From: Candidatus Gastranaerophilales bacterium
Lineage (GTDB): Bacteria > Cyanobacteriota > Vampirovibrionia > Gastranaerophilales > Gastranaerophilaceae
Assembly: GCA_944325105.1 (NCBI GenBank)
Contig: CALUYW010000003.1
Coordinates: 1-64,000 of the forward strand
Direction of reading: 5' to 3'
Length of the DNA stretch: 64,000 nucleotides
Both the position numbers and the translations under genes were made by a program. The notes under the pieces are model-generated. The model was given only the letters and a program-made list of their open reading frames with translations. It did no database searches and was not told where the DNA came from. Numbering within the stretch: the stretch's first letter is position 1; the number at the start of each line of letters is the position of its first letter. Below are positions 23,778-33,280 of the stretch, in pieces.

Positions 23778-25145
23778 TTATCTAAAACGTCCGTTTCGGG
23801 GCATTTTGCCCATAAGTGCAGATTTGCCGCCTTTTTTAAATGCTTGCTTTAAGCCGCCTAAACCCTGCATCATCTTTCTCATTTGTTCAAATTGAGAAAC
23901 AAAGGCATTGAGCTCGTTTAGTTCCATGCCTGCACCGCGCGCTATTCTTTTTTTCCTTGAAGCATTTAATAAATCAGGGTTTCTGCGCTCCTCAGGCGTC
24001 ATAGAGGATATAAAAACCTCCATTTTTTTAAACTGTTTTTCACCCTCGTGAGAAATTTTTTGTCTGTCGTCTTTATTTAACCCGGGAATTGGCAGCATGC
24101 CCAAAATCCCCTCAAACGAGCCAAGCATTTTTATTTGTTTTTGAATTTTTAGAAAATCATCAAAACTAAACTGCGCTTTTAAAAACTTTTCTTCAAGTTT
24201 TTTTGCTTCTTCAATATCAATATTCTGCTGGGCTTTTTCAACAAGAGAGACAATATCACCCATGCCTAATATTCTCGATGCCATTCTGTCGGGGTAAAAA
24301 TCCTCAAGCGGTTCGATTTTTTCACCCATACCGACAAGTTTAATTGCTTTTTTTGTCGAATAAACAACACTGAGTGCGCAACCACCCTTTGTATCACCAT
24401 CGAGCTTAGTTAAAATTATACCTGTTATACCTAACTGCTCGTCAAAGTTTCTTGCTACATCAATCGCTTCTTGTCCTGTCATAGAGTCAATTACAAGAAG
24501 TTTTTCGTTAAGCGGATACATTCTCTCAAGCAAAAGCAACTCTGCCATCATAGATGTATCAATCTGCAAACGCCCTGCAGTATCAAGAATTAAAACAGTA
24601 TTTTGATTTTCTTTTGCATAAGCTATTGCACAATCTACGATTTTTCTGACATCTTTTTCATCATCAAGAGAAAAGAAATCAAGATTGTTTTCCTTACATA
24701 GCGTCTTTAGCTGCAAAATAGCAGCGGGTCTGTACACATCACATGCTACAAGCAGAGGTTTTTTACCTTCTTTTTTAAGCTTTAAACCAAGCTTTGCGCT
24801 GCTTGTTGTTTTACCTGAACCTTGCAGACCAAGCATCATAATAAAAGAGGGGTTAGTATCAAGATTAAGAGGGGATTTTTCCTTGCCCAAAAGCTCAACA
24901 AGCTCATCGTTTACGATTTTTATGAGCATTTGAGAGGGATTAACACTTTTTATTACCTCTTGACCCTGTGCTTTATCTTTTATATTTGAAACAAAAGACT
25001 TTACAACATTAAGCGAAACATCCGCCCCCAAAAGCGCACGGCGAATTTCGCGAAGGGCATCTTGCATGTTTTCTTCACTTAAGTGAGAATTGCCCGCGGT
25101 TTTTTTAATAATTTCCTGAAGTCTTTGTGATAGAGAATCAAACAT
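23778..25145 (-). CDS. ffh: Signal recognition particle protein Ffh
   Basis: A 455-residue GTPase that binds signal sequences and 4.5S RNA and delivers ribosomes to the membrane. N domain; G domain with GLQGSGKTTSSAKL, DTAGRLQ and TKLDGDTKGG; then a methionine-rich M domain ending in SQFEQMRKMMQGLGG and a basic tail. Length is typical. No Shine-Dalgarno is seen. It is transcribed with rpsP. Confidence 0.97.
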   Translation of the reverse strand: MFDSLSQRLQEIIKKTAGNSHLSEENMQDALREIRRALLGADVSLNVVKSFVSNIKDKAQGQEVIKSVNPSQMLIKIVNDELVELLGKEKSPLNLDTNPSFIMMLGLQGSGKTTSSAKLGLKLKKEGKKPLLVACDVYRPAAILQLKTLCKENNLDFFSLDDEKDVRKIVDCAIAYAKENQNTVLILDTAGRLQIDTSMMAELLLLERMYPLNEKLLVIDSMTGQEAIDVARNFDEQLGITGIILTKLDGDTKGGCALSVVYSTKKAIKLVGMGEKIEPLEDFYPDRMASRILGMGDIVSLVEKAQQNIDIEEAKKLEEKFLKAQFSFDDFLKIQKQIKMLGSFEGILGMLPIPGLNKDDRQKISHEGEKQFKKMEVFISSMTPEERRNPDLLNASRKKRIARGAGMELNELNAFVSQFEQMRKMMQGLGGLKQAFKKGGKSALMGKMPRNGRFR

Positions 25146-25181
25146 AACTAAATTTTACTATAAAAAATATTTTAGTAAAAT

Positions 25182-25940
25182 CTAGCCCTGATGAGTTTGA
25201 ACTTTACTTTCAGCAGCACCTGCTGCGGCTTGTTGTTGAACTTTTCCTTTTGTAAATTTTGAAGCAAAATTTGCTAAGACATCAGAGAAAATCATAGTCG
25301 TAATACCTGCCATAATCGCCGTACCTATGATTTTTCCGCTTTGTGTCTTTTTAGCGCATTTTTGAGCTATCGCGACAATATCATCTTTTGAGCGGTCTTT
25401 TCTTGCAATTTTAAAGAAATCCTCAACTTTTTGAGTAGCAGTTTTCATAATATTTTCAAGTGCATCGTCAGAATTTTTTACCGCGGTTTTTACTTCATCA
25501 TCACTCACGGCGTTATTTTTAAGGTAATTTTTTATTTTATCAACAGCCGTTTCTTTTGTAAACTCAACATTATCCGCTATTTGTTCGCCAAGTTTCTCTA
25601 AAGCTTCTTTTACACCATTGGCACTTTTTGAAAATTCATCCGGTTTTGACTTTTCAATTGTTTCAAGTACGGATTGAAGATATTTATTATTTTTTTGTTT
25701 TGCTAAAAGCTCTGCGGCATTATTTATGGTATCTGCCATGCCGTTTCCATTAGTCTTGAGGTAGTGGTCTGCAATTTCTGCGGCTATTTTTTTACGAGAA
25801 ACAGGAGCCGCAAGAGAAACAGCCTTACCCGCAACACCCCCTATAGCACCGCCTATGAGCATTTTTTTACCTTGATCTAACATAGCGTTTGCTATAGTTG
25901 TACTTTGAGAATTTGTACTTTGTGTATTATTTACGGACAT
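25182..25940 (-). CDS. Hypothetical protein with two hydrophobic segments
   Basis: A 252-residue protein: Ser/Thr/Asn-rich start, a glycine-rich hydrophobic stretch (KKMLIGGAIGGVAGKAVSLA), a long charged helical middle, then a second hydrophobic stretch (GKIIGTAIMAGITTMIFSDV) and a Gln/Ala-rich tail. The helical middle may form a coiled coil between two membrane contacts. No family recognised. AAGGAG precedes the start. It lies just upstream of ffh on the same strand. Confidence 0.7.
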   Translation of the reverse strand: MSVNNTQSTNSQSTTIANAMLDQGKKMLIGGAIGGVAGKAVSLAAPVSRKKIAAEIADHYLKTNGNGMADTINNAAELLAKQKNNKYLQSVLETIEKSKPDEFSKSANGVKEALEKLGEQIADNVEFTKETAVDKIKNYLKNNAVSDDEVKTAVKNSDDALENIMKTATQKVEDFFKIARKDRSKDDIVAIAQKCAKKTQSGKIIGTAIMAGITTMIFSDVLANFASKFTKGKVQQQAAAGAAESKVQTHQG

Positions 25941-25999
25941 AAAAACTCCTTAGAAAATAACCTTCATACTTATTAAAAACACAAAATCTCAAAATATTG

Positions 26000-27289
26000 T
26001 TATAGAGAGTTAATTATATTTAGAATTTCTTCAAATTTGTAACAATCATTTATTACAATAAAGTCGGTTTTTGGAAATTTTTTCTTTATATCGCTTATTT
26101 TTATGCCGTCTAAAAACTCATCTGTTCCCTCTCTTAGCATTACAGAGGGGATAATAGCGTTTTCTGCCTTGTTTTCTTTAATTGCGCGCTCAATATCAAA
26201 ACCTGTTACAAGCCCTGTGACGTTTATCTTGTCGCCAAAAAATTCATTTTTTACATCAATAACCTCAAACTCAAGCCCCTCGACATTTATTTCTTTTTTA
26301 AATTCCATAAATATCTTAGCTGCGCTTGAACCTGTTAAAAGAGTGAGTTTTCTGGGGGTTTTAAGTTTCTTTTTAAGTTTCTTTTTGCACTTTTTAAAAT
26401 CATCGACTAAAAGCCTTATAGCCCCCACGCCGTCTTCAATTTGAGAAAATTTTCCATAGTATTTTTTATCGGGGATTTCTCTTTTTGCAATTAAAAAGAA
26501 CTCATCAGATGCCATAGCTATATTTTTTTTCATTTGTTTATTAAATTCATCAATTGAATCAATCACAAAATCCGCCACTTTTTTATCAACGGTTTTTAAA
26601 TTTTCTTTTCTGAATTTTGAAACACCAACGGGCACAACTGCAAGCGAGTTTAGTATTTTTTTGAATTTTTTAAGGTCGTCTAATGTTCTTAAAAACTCAT
26701 CGCCGTCGTTGTAATCAGGACACAGGACAATCTGTGCGTGGATTTTAATATCATTTTTCTTTAATCTCTCTAAATCATCCATAATCTTTGCAGCATTTGG
26801 ATTATTAAGCATTTTTGAGCGAAGAGAGGGATTTGTAGTGTGAATTGAAACAAAAAGAGGTGAAGGGTGAAACTGCTCAACGCGCTGCCAGTCTTTTTCT
26901 TTCATATTTGTTAGGGTAACATAAGTCCCTTGAAGATAAGAAAGGCGCCAGTCATCGTCTTTAACGTACAAACTTGGCCTCAAGCCCTTTGGCTGCTGGT
27001 CAACAAAGCAAAAAATGCACTTATTGCAGCACGGCTTTACCCTATCGAAAACAGCACTTTCAAAGCTTATTCCAAGGTCGTCCTCTAAGTCTTTTTCTAT
27101 TTCAAAAATTTCTTCTTCGCCGTTTTTGTGCCTTACATAGAGCTCGATTTCTTCATCTTGCACAAGAAAACTGTAGTCTATAATATCCCTTGGAACACTA
27201 CCGTTAATTGATACAATTTCATCTCCTGAAATTAGCCCCAGCTCATCTGCTATAGAGTCTTTTTGAACATCTGAAATAATAATTTTCAT
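26000..27289 (-). CDS. DUF512 PDZ/radical-SAM protein
   Basis: A 429-residue protein: an N-terminal PDZ-like domain (SIADELGLISGDEIVSINGS), then the radical-SAM cluster cysteines C87-x3-C91-x2-C94 (PCCNKCIFCFVDQQPKGLR), LSYLQGTYVTLTN and a C-terminal DUF512 region with LTGSSAAKIF, VTGLVTGFDI and PSVMLREGTDEFLDG. The family is widespread in cyanobacteria and Firmicutes; its substrate is unknown. The start overlaps the PadR-type gene by 4 bp (ATGA), so both are co-translated. Confidence 0.9.
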   Translation of the reverse strand: MKIIISDVQKDSIADELGLISGDEIVSINGSVPRDIIDYSFLVQDEEIELYVRHKNGEEEIFEIEKDLEDDLGISFESAVFDRVKPCCNKCIFCFVDQQPKGLRPSLYVKDDDWRLSYLQGTYVTLTNMKEKDWQRVEQFHPSPLFVSIHTTNPSLRSKMLNNPNAAKIMDDLERLKKNDIKIHAQIVLCPDYNDGDEFLRTLDDLKKFKKILNSLAVVPVGVSKFRKENLKTVDKKVADFVIDSIDEFNKQMKKNIAMASDEFFLIAKREIPDKKYYGKFSQIEDGVGAIRLLVDDFKKCKKKLKKKLKTPRKLTLLTGSSAAKIFMEFKKEINVEGLEFEVIDVKNEFFGDKINVTGLVTGFDIERAIKENKAENAIIPSVMLREGTDEFLDGIKISDIKKKFPKTDFIVINDCYKFEEILNIINSL

Positions 27290-27777
27290 AACAAATCCAA
27301 AATCCTCTGCGCCTCATCTGCTCTTTGCGCCGCTATATTTTTTTGAACCTCGCTTAGGTTATTATAGGGGTTTTTTAGCGCCTCAAGTGTCCTACCTTTA
27401 AATAAAATCAGGTGATTTTGAATATTTTTTGTAAATTCTTCTTTTTCAACATCAGATAAAACATCCGAGCAAAAAATCGCTATTCTTGCGTTGTTTAAAA
27501 TATTGGACGGATTGGTGAAATCAAAAGATAAAAGCAGGTTTTTTAAGTGATTTCTCCCTACAGGGGTAATAGAGCAGAGTTTGGATGACATACCGCCTTG
27601 CGACATTTTATCCTCAAGCTCAATGCAGCCGAGCTTTTGGAGCCTTTTTATTGCAGGGTTAACCGTGCCTAAACTTGATTTTAGAAACGCAAAAAACATT
27701 TCATCCATTATTTTTGAAATTTTGTAAATTGTGGCATCATACCTGCATAATATGTATAAAATAACAATCTCACTCAT
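27286..27777 (-). CDS. PadR-family transcriptional regulator
   Basis: A 163-residue protein with a winged-helix N-terminus (MSEIVILYILCRYDATIYKI, then SSLGTVNPAIKRLQKLGCIE) and a helical C-terminal dimerisation arm ending in RADEAQRILDLL, the PadR/AphA layout. It probably senses a small molecule or stress. Its ATGA overlap with the DUF512 gene suggests a joint task, but no target site is evident. The gene is divergent from uppS across 85 bp of AT-rich DNA. Confidence 0.85.
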   Translation of the reverse strand: MSEIVILYILCRYDATIYKISKIMDEMFFAFLKSSLGTVNPAIKRLQKLGCIELEDKMSQGGMSSKLCSITPVGRNHLKNLLLSFDFTNPSNILNNARIAIFCSDVLSDVEKEEFTKNIQNHLILFKGRTLEALKNPYNNLSEVQKNIAAQRADEAQRILDLL

Positions 27778-27862
27778 AATTAAGATAATTTTAACATAAA
27801 TTTTGTTGTTATTAAATTTATTTAATTTATAATTTAACTAGTTAAAATACAGGGATTAAGAT

Positions 27863-28591
27863 TTGTTATCAACTCTTGAAAATACAGATATAAACGAGAT
27901 AGTAAAAAAGACAAACCTCAAACACATTGCAATTATTATGGATGGCAACAGACGCTGGGCTAAGGAAAATATGCTGCCATCTGCCATGGGGCACAAAAGA
28001 GGCGTTGACGCCCTTAAAAAAACCCTTAAAGCCGCTCATAAATTTGGCGTAAAATATCTTACTTTGTACGCTTTTTCTACCGAAAACTGGAATCGAAAGC
28101 AGGAAGAGGTTGATTTTTTAATGAACCTGCTTGCAAGCACCATAAAATCTCAGCTTGATGAATTGCACCAAAATGACGTTAAACTGAAGTTTATAGGGTA
28201 TCTAAAAGCTCTTAACCCTCAGCTGCAAGAGATTTTAGCCGATGCAGAAGAAAAAACCAAAAACAATAACGGGGTAAATCTTCAGATAGCAATTAACTAC
28301 GGCGCAAGAAACGAAATAACAAACGCCATAAAAGATATGATAAATCAGGGCGTTCAAGCACAAGACGTAAATGAAGAACTTGTTTCAAAATTCCTTTATA
28401 CATCAGATATTCCTGACCCTGACTTACTTATAAGAACAGGCGGAGAGATGAGAATAAGCAACTACTTACTCTGGCAGATAGCATACAGTGAATTTTACGT
28501 TACAAAAATGTACTGGCCCGAGTTTGACGAAGAAGCACTTAAAAACTCAATTCTTGAATTTGCAAAAAGACAACGCAGATGGGGCGGTTAG
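27863..28591 (+). CDS. uppS: Undecaprenyl diphosphate synthase (isoprenyl transferase)
   Basis: A 242-residue cis-prenyltransferase that builds the lipid carrier for peptidoglycan and LPS. Signatures: IAIIMDGNRRWAKE with the catalytic Asp, LTLYAFSTENWNR, and the C-terminal PDPDLLIRTGGEMRISNYLL and AKRQRRWGG. The start is TTG at 27863, with AGGGA upstream. A start further downstream would leave a shorter but still complete core. rdgB follows after 1 bp, so the two are coupled. Confidence 0.95.
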   Translation: MLSTLENTDINEIVKKTNLKHIAIIMDGNRRWAKENMLPSAMGHKRGVDALKKTLKAAHKFGVKYLTLYAFSTENWNRKQEEVDFLMNLLASTIKSQLDELHQNDVKLKFIGYLKALNPQLQEILADAEEKTKNNNGVNLQIAINYGARNEITNAIKDMINQGVQAQDVNEELVSKFLYTSDIPDPDLLIRTGGEMRISNYLLWQIAYSEFYVTKMYWPEFDEEALKNSILEFAKRQRRWGG

Positions 28592-28592
28592 T

Positions 28593-29183
28593 ATGCTACA
28601 AATTGTGCTTGCAACGGGAAATAAACATAAAGTTGAAGAAATAAATCAGGTATCTGTGCCCTTTGGAGTGGAGTTTGTACTGCCTGATGAGGGTTTTAAA
28701 CCGATTGAGGACGGTTCAACCTTTGAAGAAAACTCTTATGCCAAAGCCCTTGCAGCGGCACAGTGCGAAAAAAGCGGCAGAAAGTACTTTATGGCGGATG
28801 ATTCAGGCCTTTGCACAGACTTTCTAAACGGCGCACCGGGTCTTAAAAGCGCAAGGTATGCGCCAAGTACTAATGAGCGCATCGAAAAACTTTTATGCGC
28901 ACTAAAAGACGCCAAAGAATCCGAGCGCGGAGCAAAGTTTGTCTGCTCGCTTGTTTTGATAAATAAAACAGGAGAAGTACTAAACAAAACAAACGGCATA
29001 TGCAAAGGTAAAATCGCTCACCAAAAAAGCGGCGAAGGCGGCTTTGGCTATGACCCCATATTTATTGTAGAAAATATCAACAAAACCATGGCGTCATTGA
29101 GTGAAGATGAGAAAAATCGCATCTCACACAGGGGCAGAGCGCTTATGGATATGCTAATGTGGATTAAATGTTCAAATCTGTAA
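28593..29183 (+). CDS. rdgB: XTP/dITP diphosphatase (RdgB/HAM1)
   Basis: A 196-residue house-cleaning enzyme that removes non-canonical purine nucleotides. Signatures: IVLATGNKHKVEEI, FMADDSGLCTDFLNGAPG with KSARYA, GEGGFGYDPIF and the C-terminal SHRGRAL. I chose ATG 28593 because the conserved N-terminus begins there; the longer frame starting at 28488 only runs back through uppS in another register. Confidence 0.95.
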   Translation: MLQIVLATGNKHKVEEINQVSVPFGVEFVLPDEGFKPIEDGSTFEENSYAKALAAAQCEKSGRKYFMADDSGLCTDFLNGAPGLKSARYAPSTNERIEKLLCALKDAKESERGAKFVCSLVLINKTGEVLNKTNGICKGKIAHQKSGEGGFGYDPIFIVENINKTMASLSEDEKNRISHRGRALMDMLMWIKCSNL

Positions 29184-29229
29184 AAAATATAGTATAATCT
29201 CATGTAAGGATAGAATTTAAGGGTTATAA

Positions 29230-30996
29230 ATGTCAAAACTTGTTGCAGATGTTCAAGACACCCAAATCACGCAGATTAGAGATTTTCTCTTAAAGACTTT
29301 TGATAGTGTTTTAGATGACACAAAAACTCTAAAAACGTCAAAAATCGAACAATGCCACAAAAAAGCAATTTCCCTCAAGGCATTTGACCTTGTTTCAATT
29401 TCTATGTCACTTATAGGCTACATCGGCTACAGGTGGAATCAGGAAAGGTACTATAAAACCTTAAATATCCTAAACGATGCGCACTACCTTGCAAACTCTT
29501 CAAATTCCCTGCTGGCACTTAAAATTAATATGTATCTTATGGCACAGATTGAATTTTTTGAGCAAAATTACTCTCAATCGCTTGAACTTATAGAGGCAGC
29601 GCTGCATATAAAACTTGAAGATACGCTTGATTTTGATGAAAAAATTCAAAATTCAAAAACAAAAATAGAAAAACACAACAAACAAAAGGTTATATCCTCT
29701 GCCCCGCCAAGTTTTATACCCGAAAACAATCAACAGGAAGACCCTCTTATTGCACTTCTTAAAGTCGGAAGAACAATAGCTGTTGAAACCAATATAGATA
29801 CACTTTTGACCATTATTGCGCAAGAAATTAAACAAGCGCTCAACGCCGACAGATGCACGGTATTTTTACTTGATGAAGAAAAACACGAGCTTTGGTCTAA
29901 AGTAGCTTTAGGACTTGAAATGCAAGAAATTCGCTTCGCCTCTAACTTAGGTCTTGCAGGACATGTTGCAACAACGGGCGAAACGGTGAATATAAAAGAC
30001 GCCTACACTGACAGACGTTTTAATAAAGAAATAGACATGCAGACAGGATATAAGACAAAAACTATCCTCTGTATGCCTATTCGTAACCTCAGCCACCAGA
30101 TTGTAGGGGTTTTTCAAGTTTTAAATAAAAAAGGCGGTGAATTTACCAACAAAGATGAAGATTTGCTTATTGCAATAGGGTCTTCGGCAGGTATAGCTCT
30201 TGAAAACGCAAATTTATTTAACAAGCAAAAAATCCTTATCGAAGAGCAAAAGCAGCTGTTCTCAAGCTTTATAGACACACTTTCAGCCTCAATCGATGCT
30301 CGCGACAAGATTACCTCAGGTCATTCAAAAAGAGTCACCATGTACGCTTCTTTAATCTGTGATGAGCTTGATATGAACGAGAAAGAAAAAGAAGTCATAA
30401 AACACGCCTCACTTTTGCATGACATAGGAAAAATAGGCATAAAAGACTCTATTCTTCAAAAAGAAGGCAAACTAACTCCTGAAGAATACGACCATATCAA
30501 GCTACATGCTAATATGACCCATGATATTTTAGGCAAAATCTACGTTTCAAAAGAATTTGAAAACGTAGCTCAAATTGCCTCATCTCACCATGAAAAATAC
30601 GACGGAACGGGTTATTTCTTAGGTTTAAAGGGAGAAGACATCCCCCTTGGCGGCAGAATTCTTGCCGTATCGGACGTTTTTGACGCCATAACATCAAAAA
30701 GGCACTATCGTTCCAAGATGAAAATACAAGACGCCATAAAAGTCCTTATAGACGGGTCAAATAAGCATTTTGATAAAAAAATTGTTGACGTGTTTTTATC
30801 TATTACATGTGATAAAATAATACATGTACTGACTTGTGACAACAATCTTGAAATTGCACAGAATGACAAATTGCTTCTTGAAAAGTACAAATTAGCTGAT
30901 TTGTATGCAATTTTGCAAAAAGAAGAGGAAGGTGAATCTCACGAAAAGACGGTTGCACAAGTTTTTGACAAATATTATAATTTCACCCAGAACTAA
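29230..30996 (+). CDS. GAF and HD-GYP domain protein (probable c-di-GMP phosphodiesterase)
   Basis: 588 residues. Residues 1-145 are helical and TPR-like; a GAF sensor lies at about 185-335 (NADRCTVFLLDEEKHELWSK, CMPIRNLSHQIVGVFQVLNK); an HD-GYP hydrolase at about 350-520 has SASIDARDKITSGHSKRV, HDIGKIGIKD, SSHHEKYDGTGYF and GGRILAVSDVFDAIT. The name-giving GYP is GYF here. The metal-binding His and Asp residues remain, so activity is likely. It should lower c-di-GMP in response to a GAF ligand. AAGGG precedes the start, and a TPR gene follows after 12 bp. Confidence 0.9.
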   Translation: MSKLVADVQDTQITQIRDFLLKTFDSVLDDTKTLKTSKIEQCHKKAISLKAFDLVSISMSLIGYIGYRWNQERYYKTLNILNDAHYLANSSNSLLALKINMYLMAQIEFFEQNYSQSLELIEAALHIKLEDTLDFDEKIQNSKTKIEKHNKQKVISSAPPSFIPENNQQEDPLIALLKVGRTIAVETNIDTLLTIIAQEIKQALNADRCTVFLLDEEKHELWSKVALGLEMQEIRFASNLGLAGHVATTGETVNIKDAYTDRRFNKEIDMQTGYKTKTILCMPIRNLSHQIVGVFQVLNKKGGEFTNKDEDLLIAIGSSAGIALENANLFNKQKILIEEQKQLFSSFIDTLSASIDARDKITSGHSKRVTMYASLICDELDMNEKEKEVIKHASLLHDIGKIGIKDSILQKEGKLTPEEYDHIKLHANMTHDILGKIYVSKEFENVAQIASSHHEKYDGTGYFLGLKGEDIPLGGRILAVSDVFDAITSKRHYRSKMKIQDAIKVLIDGSNKHFDKKIVDVFLSITCDKIIHVLTCDNNLEIAQNDKLLLEKYKLADLYAILQKEEEGESHEKTVAQVFDKYYNFTQN

Positions 30997-31008
30997 AGAA
31001 AATAATTA

Positions 31009-32676
31009 ATGAAATATTATAGCTCAATATTACTGTGTATTTTTATGCTAAGCGGCGCTATGCAAGCATTTGCCGCAAGCGACAGTCTGCTTGAATTTCA
31101 AAAATCAAATGTCCCCGTGTCAAACACAACACCAAAAGAGGCTAAAGGCGGGACTTTTAGCCTTACAACGATTATGGACAATTTTTTAAATATTCAGCAG
31201 GATGAAGATAAAAACCTTGATGAATCAGAAAAACAAAGACTTGCGTTTGTTTCTGCCACAAAAAAATTCAATCAGGGTAATGTTGTAGTAGCCTATGATG
31301 AGTTTAATACACTTTTAGAATCCATTAACAGTGACTATGCTCTTGTTATCTTTGCAAAGAGCATGTATGAAATAGGATTCTTTTCAATAGGGACAAAGAG
31401 TCTTGAGAAAATTCGCCACAAAAAATTTCTGGATAATATGACCCAAGAGCTCAAAAAATGCTATCTACCCTCATACGCTCTTGATAAAAACGAAGAAATA
31501 TATCTGGCTAAAGCTTACGCTTCAATTCACTATGACAACTTAGCACAAGAAACCGCTTTTGACCTGAATAAAAACACCTCACTTACGGATAAATCGGATT
31601 ATGCCAACTTTATCCTCTCTCAAGCCATGAGCAAGTCAAGACAATACTCTCAGGCCTTAATTTTTATAAATAAAGCCTCTTTAATGAACCCTGACAATGT
31701 GTCTTATGATATTTTTAAAATAAAAACACTTGTCGCACTTAAGAAAAACAAAGATGCACTTAAATTAATCGAACAAATGCAAGAAACAAGCAAGGATGAA
31801 TACATCTTTAAAAACACTGTTTTAGTTTTAAAAGAATCAGTCCTTGCAAACCTTTCCAATGATGAAAAAGACAAAAAATACCACCTTACCATGAAAACTT
31901 TTCTTGAGGGCAACTACCAAAAAGCAATTCAAGATAGTAAAAACATCATAAGTTTTGACAAAAAAAATTATAAAATCCTGACACTTCTTGCAATGGGACA
32001 GTTTATCGCAAATGACCTGGATAACGCTAAGAAAAACTACCTTGCAAGCTATGAAATAAACAAAAACTACGCGCCTACTCTAAGCGGTCTGGGCGATGTT
32101 AAATTTGTGGAATATGACTTTGAGGGTGCACTTAAATACTACAAAAAAGCCCTCTCTCAAGACCCGAACGACCAGACAAGCGCTATTAAAATGGCTTTAA
32201 TTTACAAAAATGACTCAAAATACTCAAAAGACTTAAAAAATCTTGAGAAAAAACTTGCAAAAATGAACCCCTCGCCCTTTTTGTCTTATCATTCAATAGC
32301 TGCAACAATAGCAAAAAATAATAAAAACCTGAGAAAAGAATATATAAGGCGCGCAACTGTTATAAATCCTTTGTATGAAAACGGCTGGGTAGCTTTTTTA
32401 AACCTTGAATTGGACAATAAAAACTTTGAAGAGGCAAAAAATTTCTTGTATATGATTTCTTTTTCAAATCAGACAAACTATACATACTTTTACCTAAATG
32501 CGCTCTATGACATAGCTTTAGGCAGAACAAACTCGGCTATTGTAAACCTTAAAAACTGTCTGAGTTTAAATCCTGATTTTGAAGATGCAAACAAAAAGCT
32601 TATAAAATTAATACCGAATGAAATAAAACCGCAAGCCCCCAAACAAGAGGATATTACAGGTCAGCAGGCGTTGTGA
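31009..32676 (+). CDS. Exported TPR protein
   Basis: 555 residues with a signal peptide (about 1-23, ending AFAAS) and TPR units mainly in the second half, for example PTLSGLGDVKFVEYDFEGAL and GRTNSAIVNLKNCLSLNPDF. It lies 12 bp after the HD-GYP gene and probably shares its transcript. Function unknown; perhaps a periplasmic scaffold. The end overlaps the convergent ispD gene by 23 bp. No Shine-Dalgarno is seen. Confidence 0.75.
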   Translation: MKYYSSILLCIFMLSGAMQAFAASDSLLEFQKSNVPVSNTTPKEAKGGTFSLTTIMDNFLNIQQDEDKNLDESEKQRLAFVSATKKFNQGNVVVAYDEFNTLLESINSDYALVIFAKSMYEIGFFSIGTKSLEKIRHKKFLDNMTQELKKCYLPSYALDKNEEIYLAKAYASIHYDNLAQETAFDLNKNTSLTDKSDYANFILSQAMSKSRQYSQALIFINKASLMNPDNVSYDIFKIKTLVALKKNKDALKLIEQMQETSKDEYIFKNTVLVLKESVLANLSNDEKDKKYHLTMKTFLEGNYQKAIQDSKNIISFDKKNYKILTLLAMGQFIANDLDNAKKNYLASYEINKNYAPTLSGLGDVKFVEYDFEGALKYYKKALSQDPNDQTSAIKMALIYKNDSKYSKDLKNLEKKLAKMNPSPFLSYHSIAATIAKNNKNLRKEYIRRATVINPLYENGWVAFLNLELDNKNFEEAKNFLYMISFSNQTNYTYFYLNALYDIALGRTNSAIVNLKNCLSLNPDFEDANKKLIKLIPNEIKPQAPKQEDITGQQAL

Positions 32677-33280
32677 TTTTTTTATTTCCCGCAGTATTTT
32701 CAAAAATATAAACACTTTCGCCCAAAGCCTCTATCATGCTCGAATCATCCGTAAAAGAGTCAGAGCCGCTAAATTTTTTGTGCGCCTCCATAATCAAATC
32801 ATAGCGAAAAGCTTGCGGAGTTTGAGCTTGAAAGACTTTTTTTCTGTCAATTGTTTTCTCTATTATCCCTTTTTCATTTGTAATTTTAATGGTGTCAATT
32901 GCAAATACACCACTGCAGATAGCGTTTTTTTCTTTTACTTCTTCAATTATTTTTAAAATATCACTCTGCTCAATAAAAGGTCTTGCCCCGTCATGAATTA
33001 ATACATAATCGTTGTATTTACAAAGACAAAGGGCGTTGTAGACGCTTTCTTGGCGGGTTTTGCCAAAAGGAGCAAAGGTTATTTTTTTTCTGTCATATAC
33101 GCTGCTTGACTCTATAAAATCTCTTGTTGACTTGGTTGTTGGGATAATTATTTCATCCGACACGTTTAAAAATTTTGATATCGTATGCTCAATAACGCTC
33201 ATTGAGCCTATTTTTACAAGAAGTTTATTTTCTCCAAAGCGCGAAGATAAGCCTCCGGCGGTGATTATAGTGCTAATCAA
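32654..33280 (-). CDS. ispD: 2-C-methyl-D-erythritol 4-phosphate cytidylyltransferase
   Basis: A 208-residue enzyme of the MEP isoprenoid pathway, supplying precursors for uppS. Signatures: TAGGLSSRFGENKLL, LIHDGARPFI, AIDTIKIT, FQAQTPQAFRYDL and FTDDSSMIEALG. The protein stops right after the conserved KITTPADL, so it lacks the short final helix that most IspD proteins carry. The overlap with the convergent TPR gene may explain the trimmed end. It is the last gene of a run that includes thiL, aroQ and ribD, and overlaps thiL by 8 bp. Confidence 0.93.
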   Translation of the reverse strand: MISTIITAGGLSSRFGENKLLVKIGSMSVIEHTISKFLNVSDEIIIPTTKSTRDFIESSSVYDRKKITFAPFGKTRQESVYNALCLCKYNDYVLIHDGARPFIEQSDILKIIEEVKEKNAICSGVFAIDTIKITNEKGIIEKTIDRKKVFQAQTPQAFRYDLIMEAHKKFSGSDSFTDDSSMIEALGESVYIFENTAGNKKITTPADL

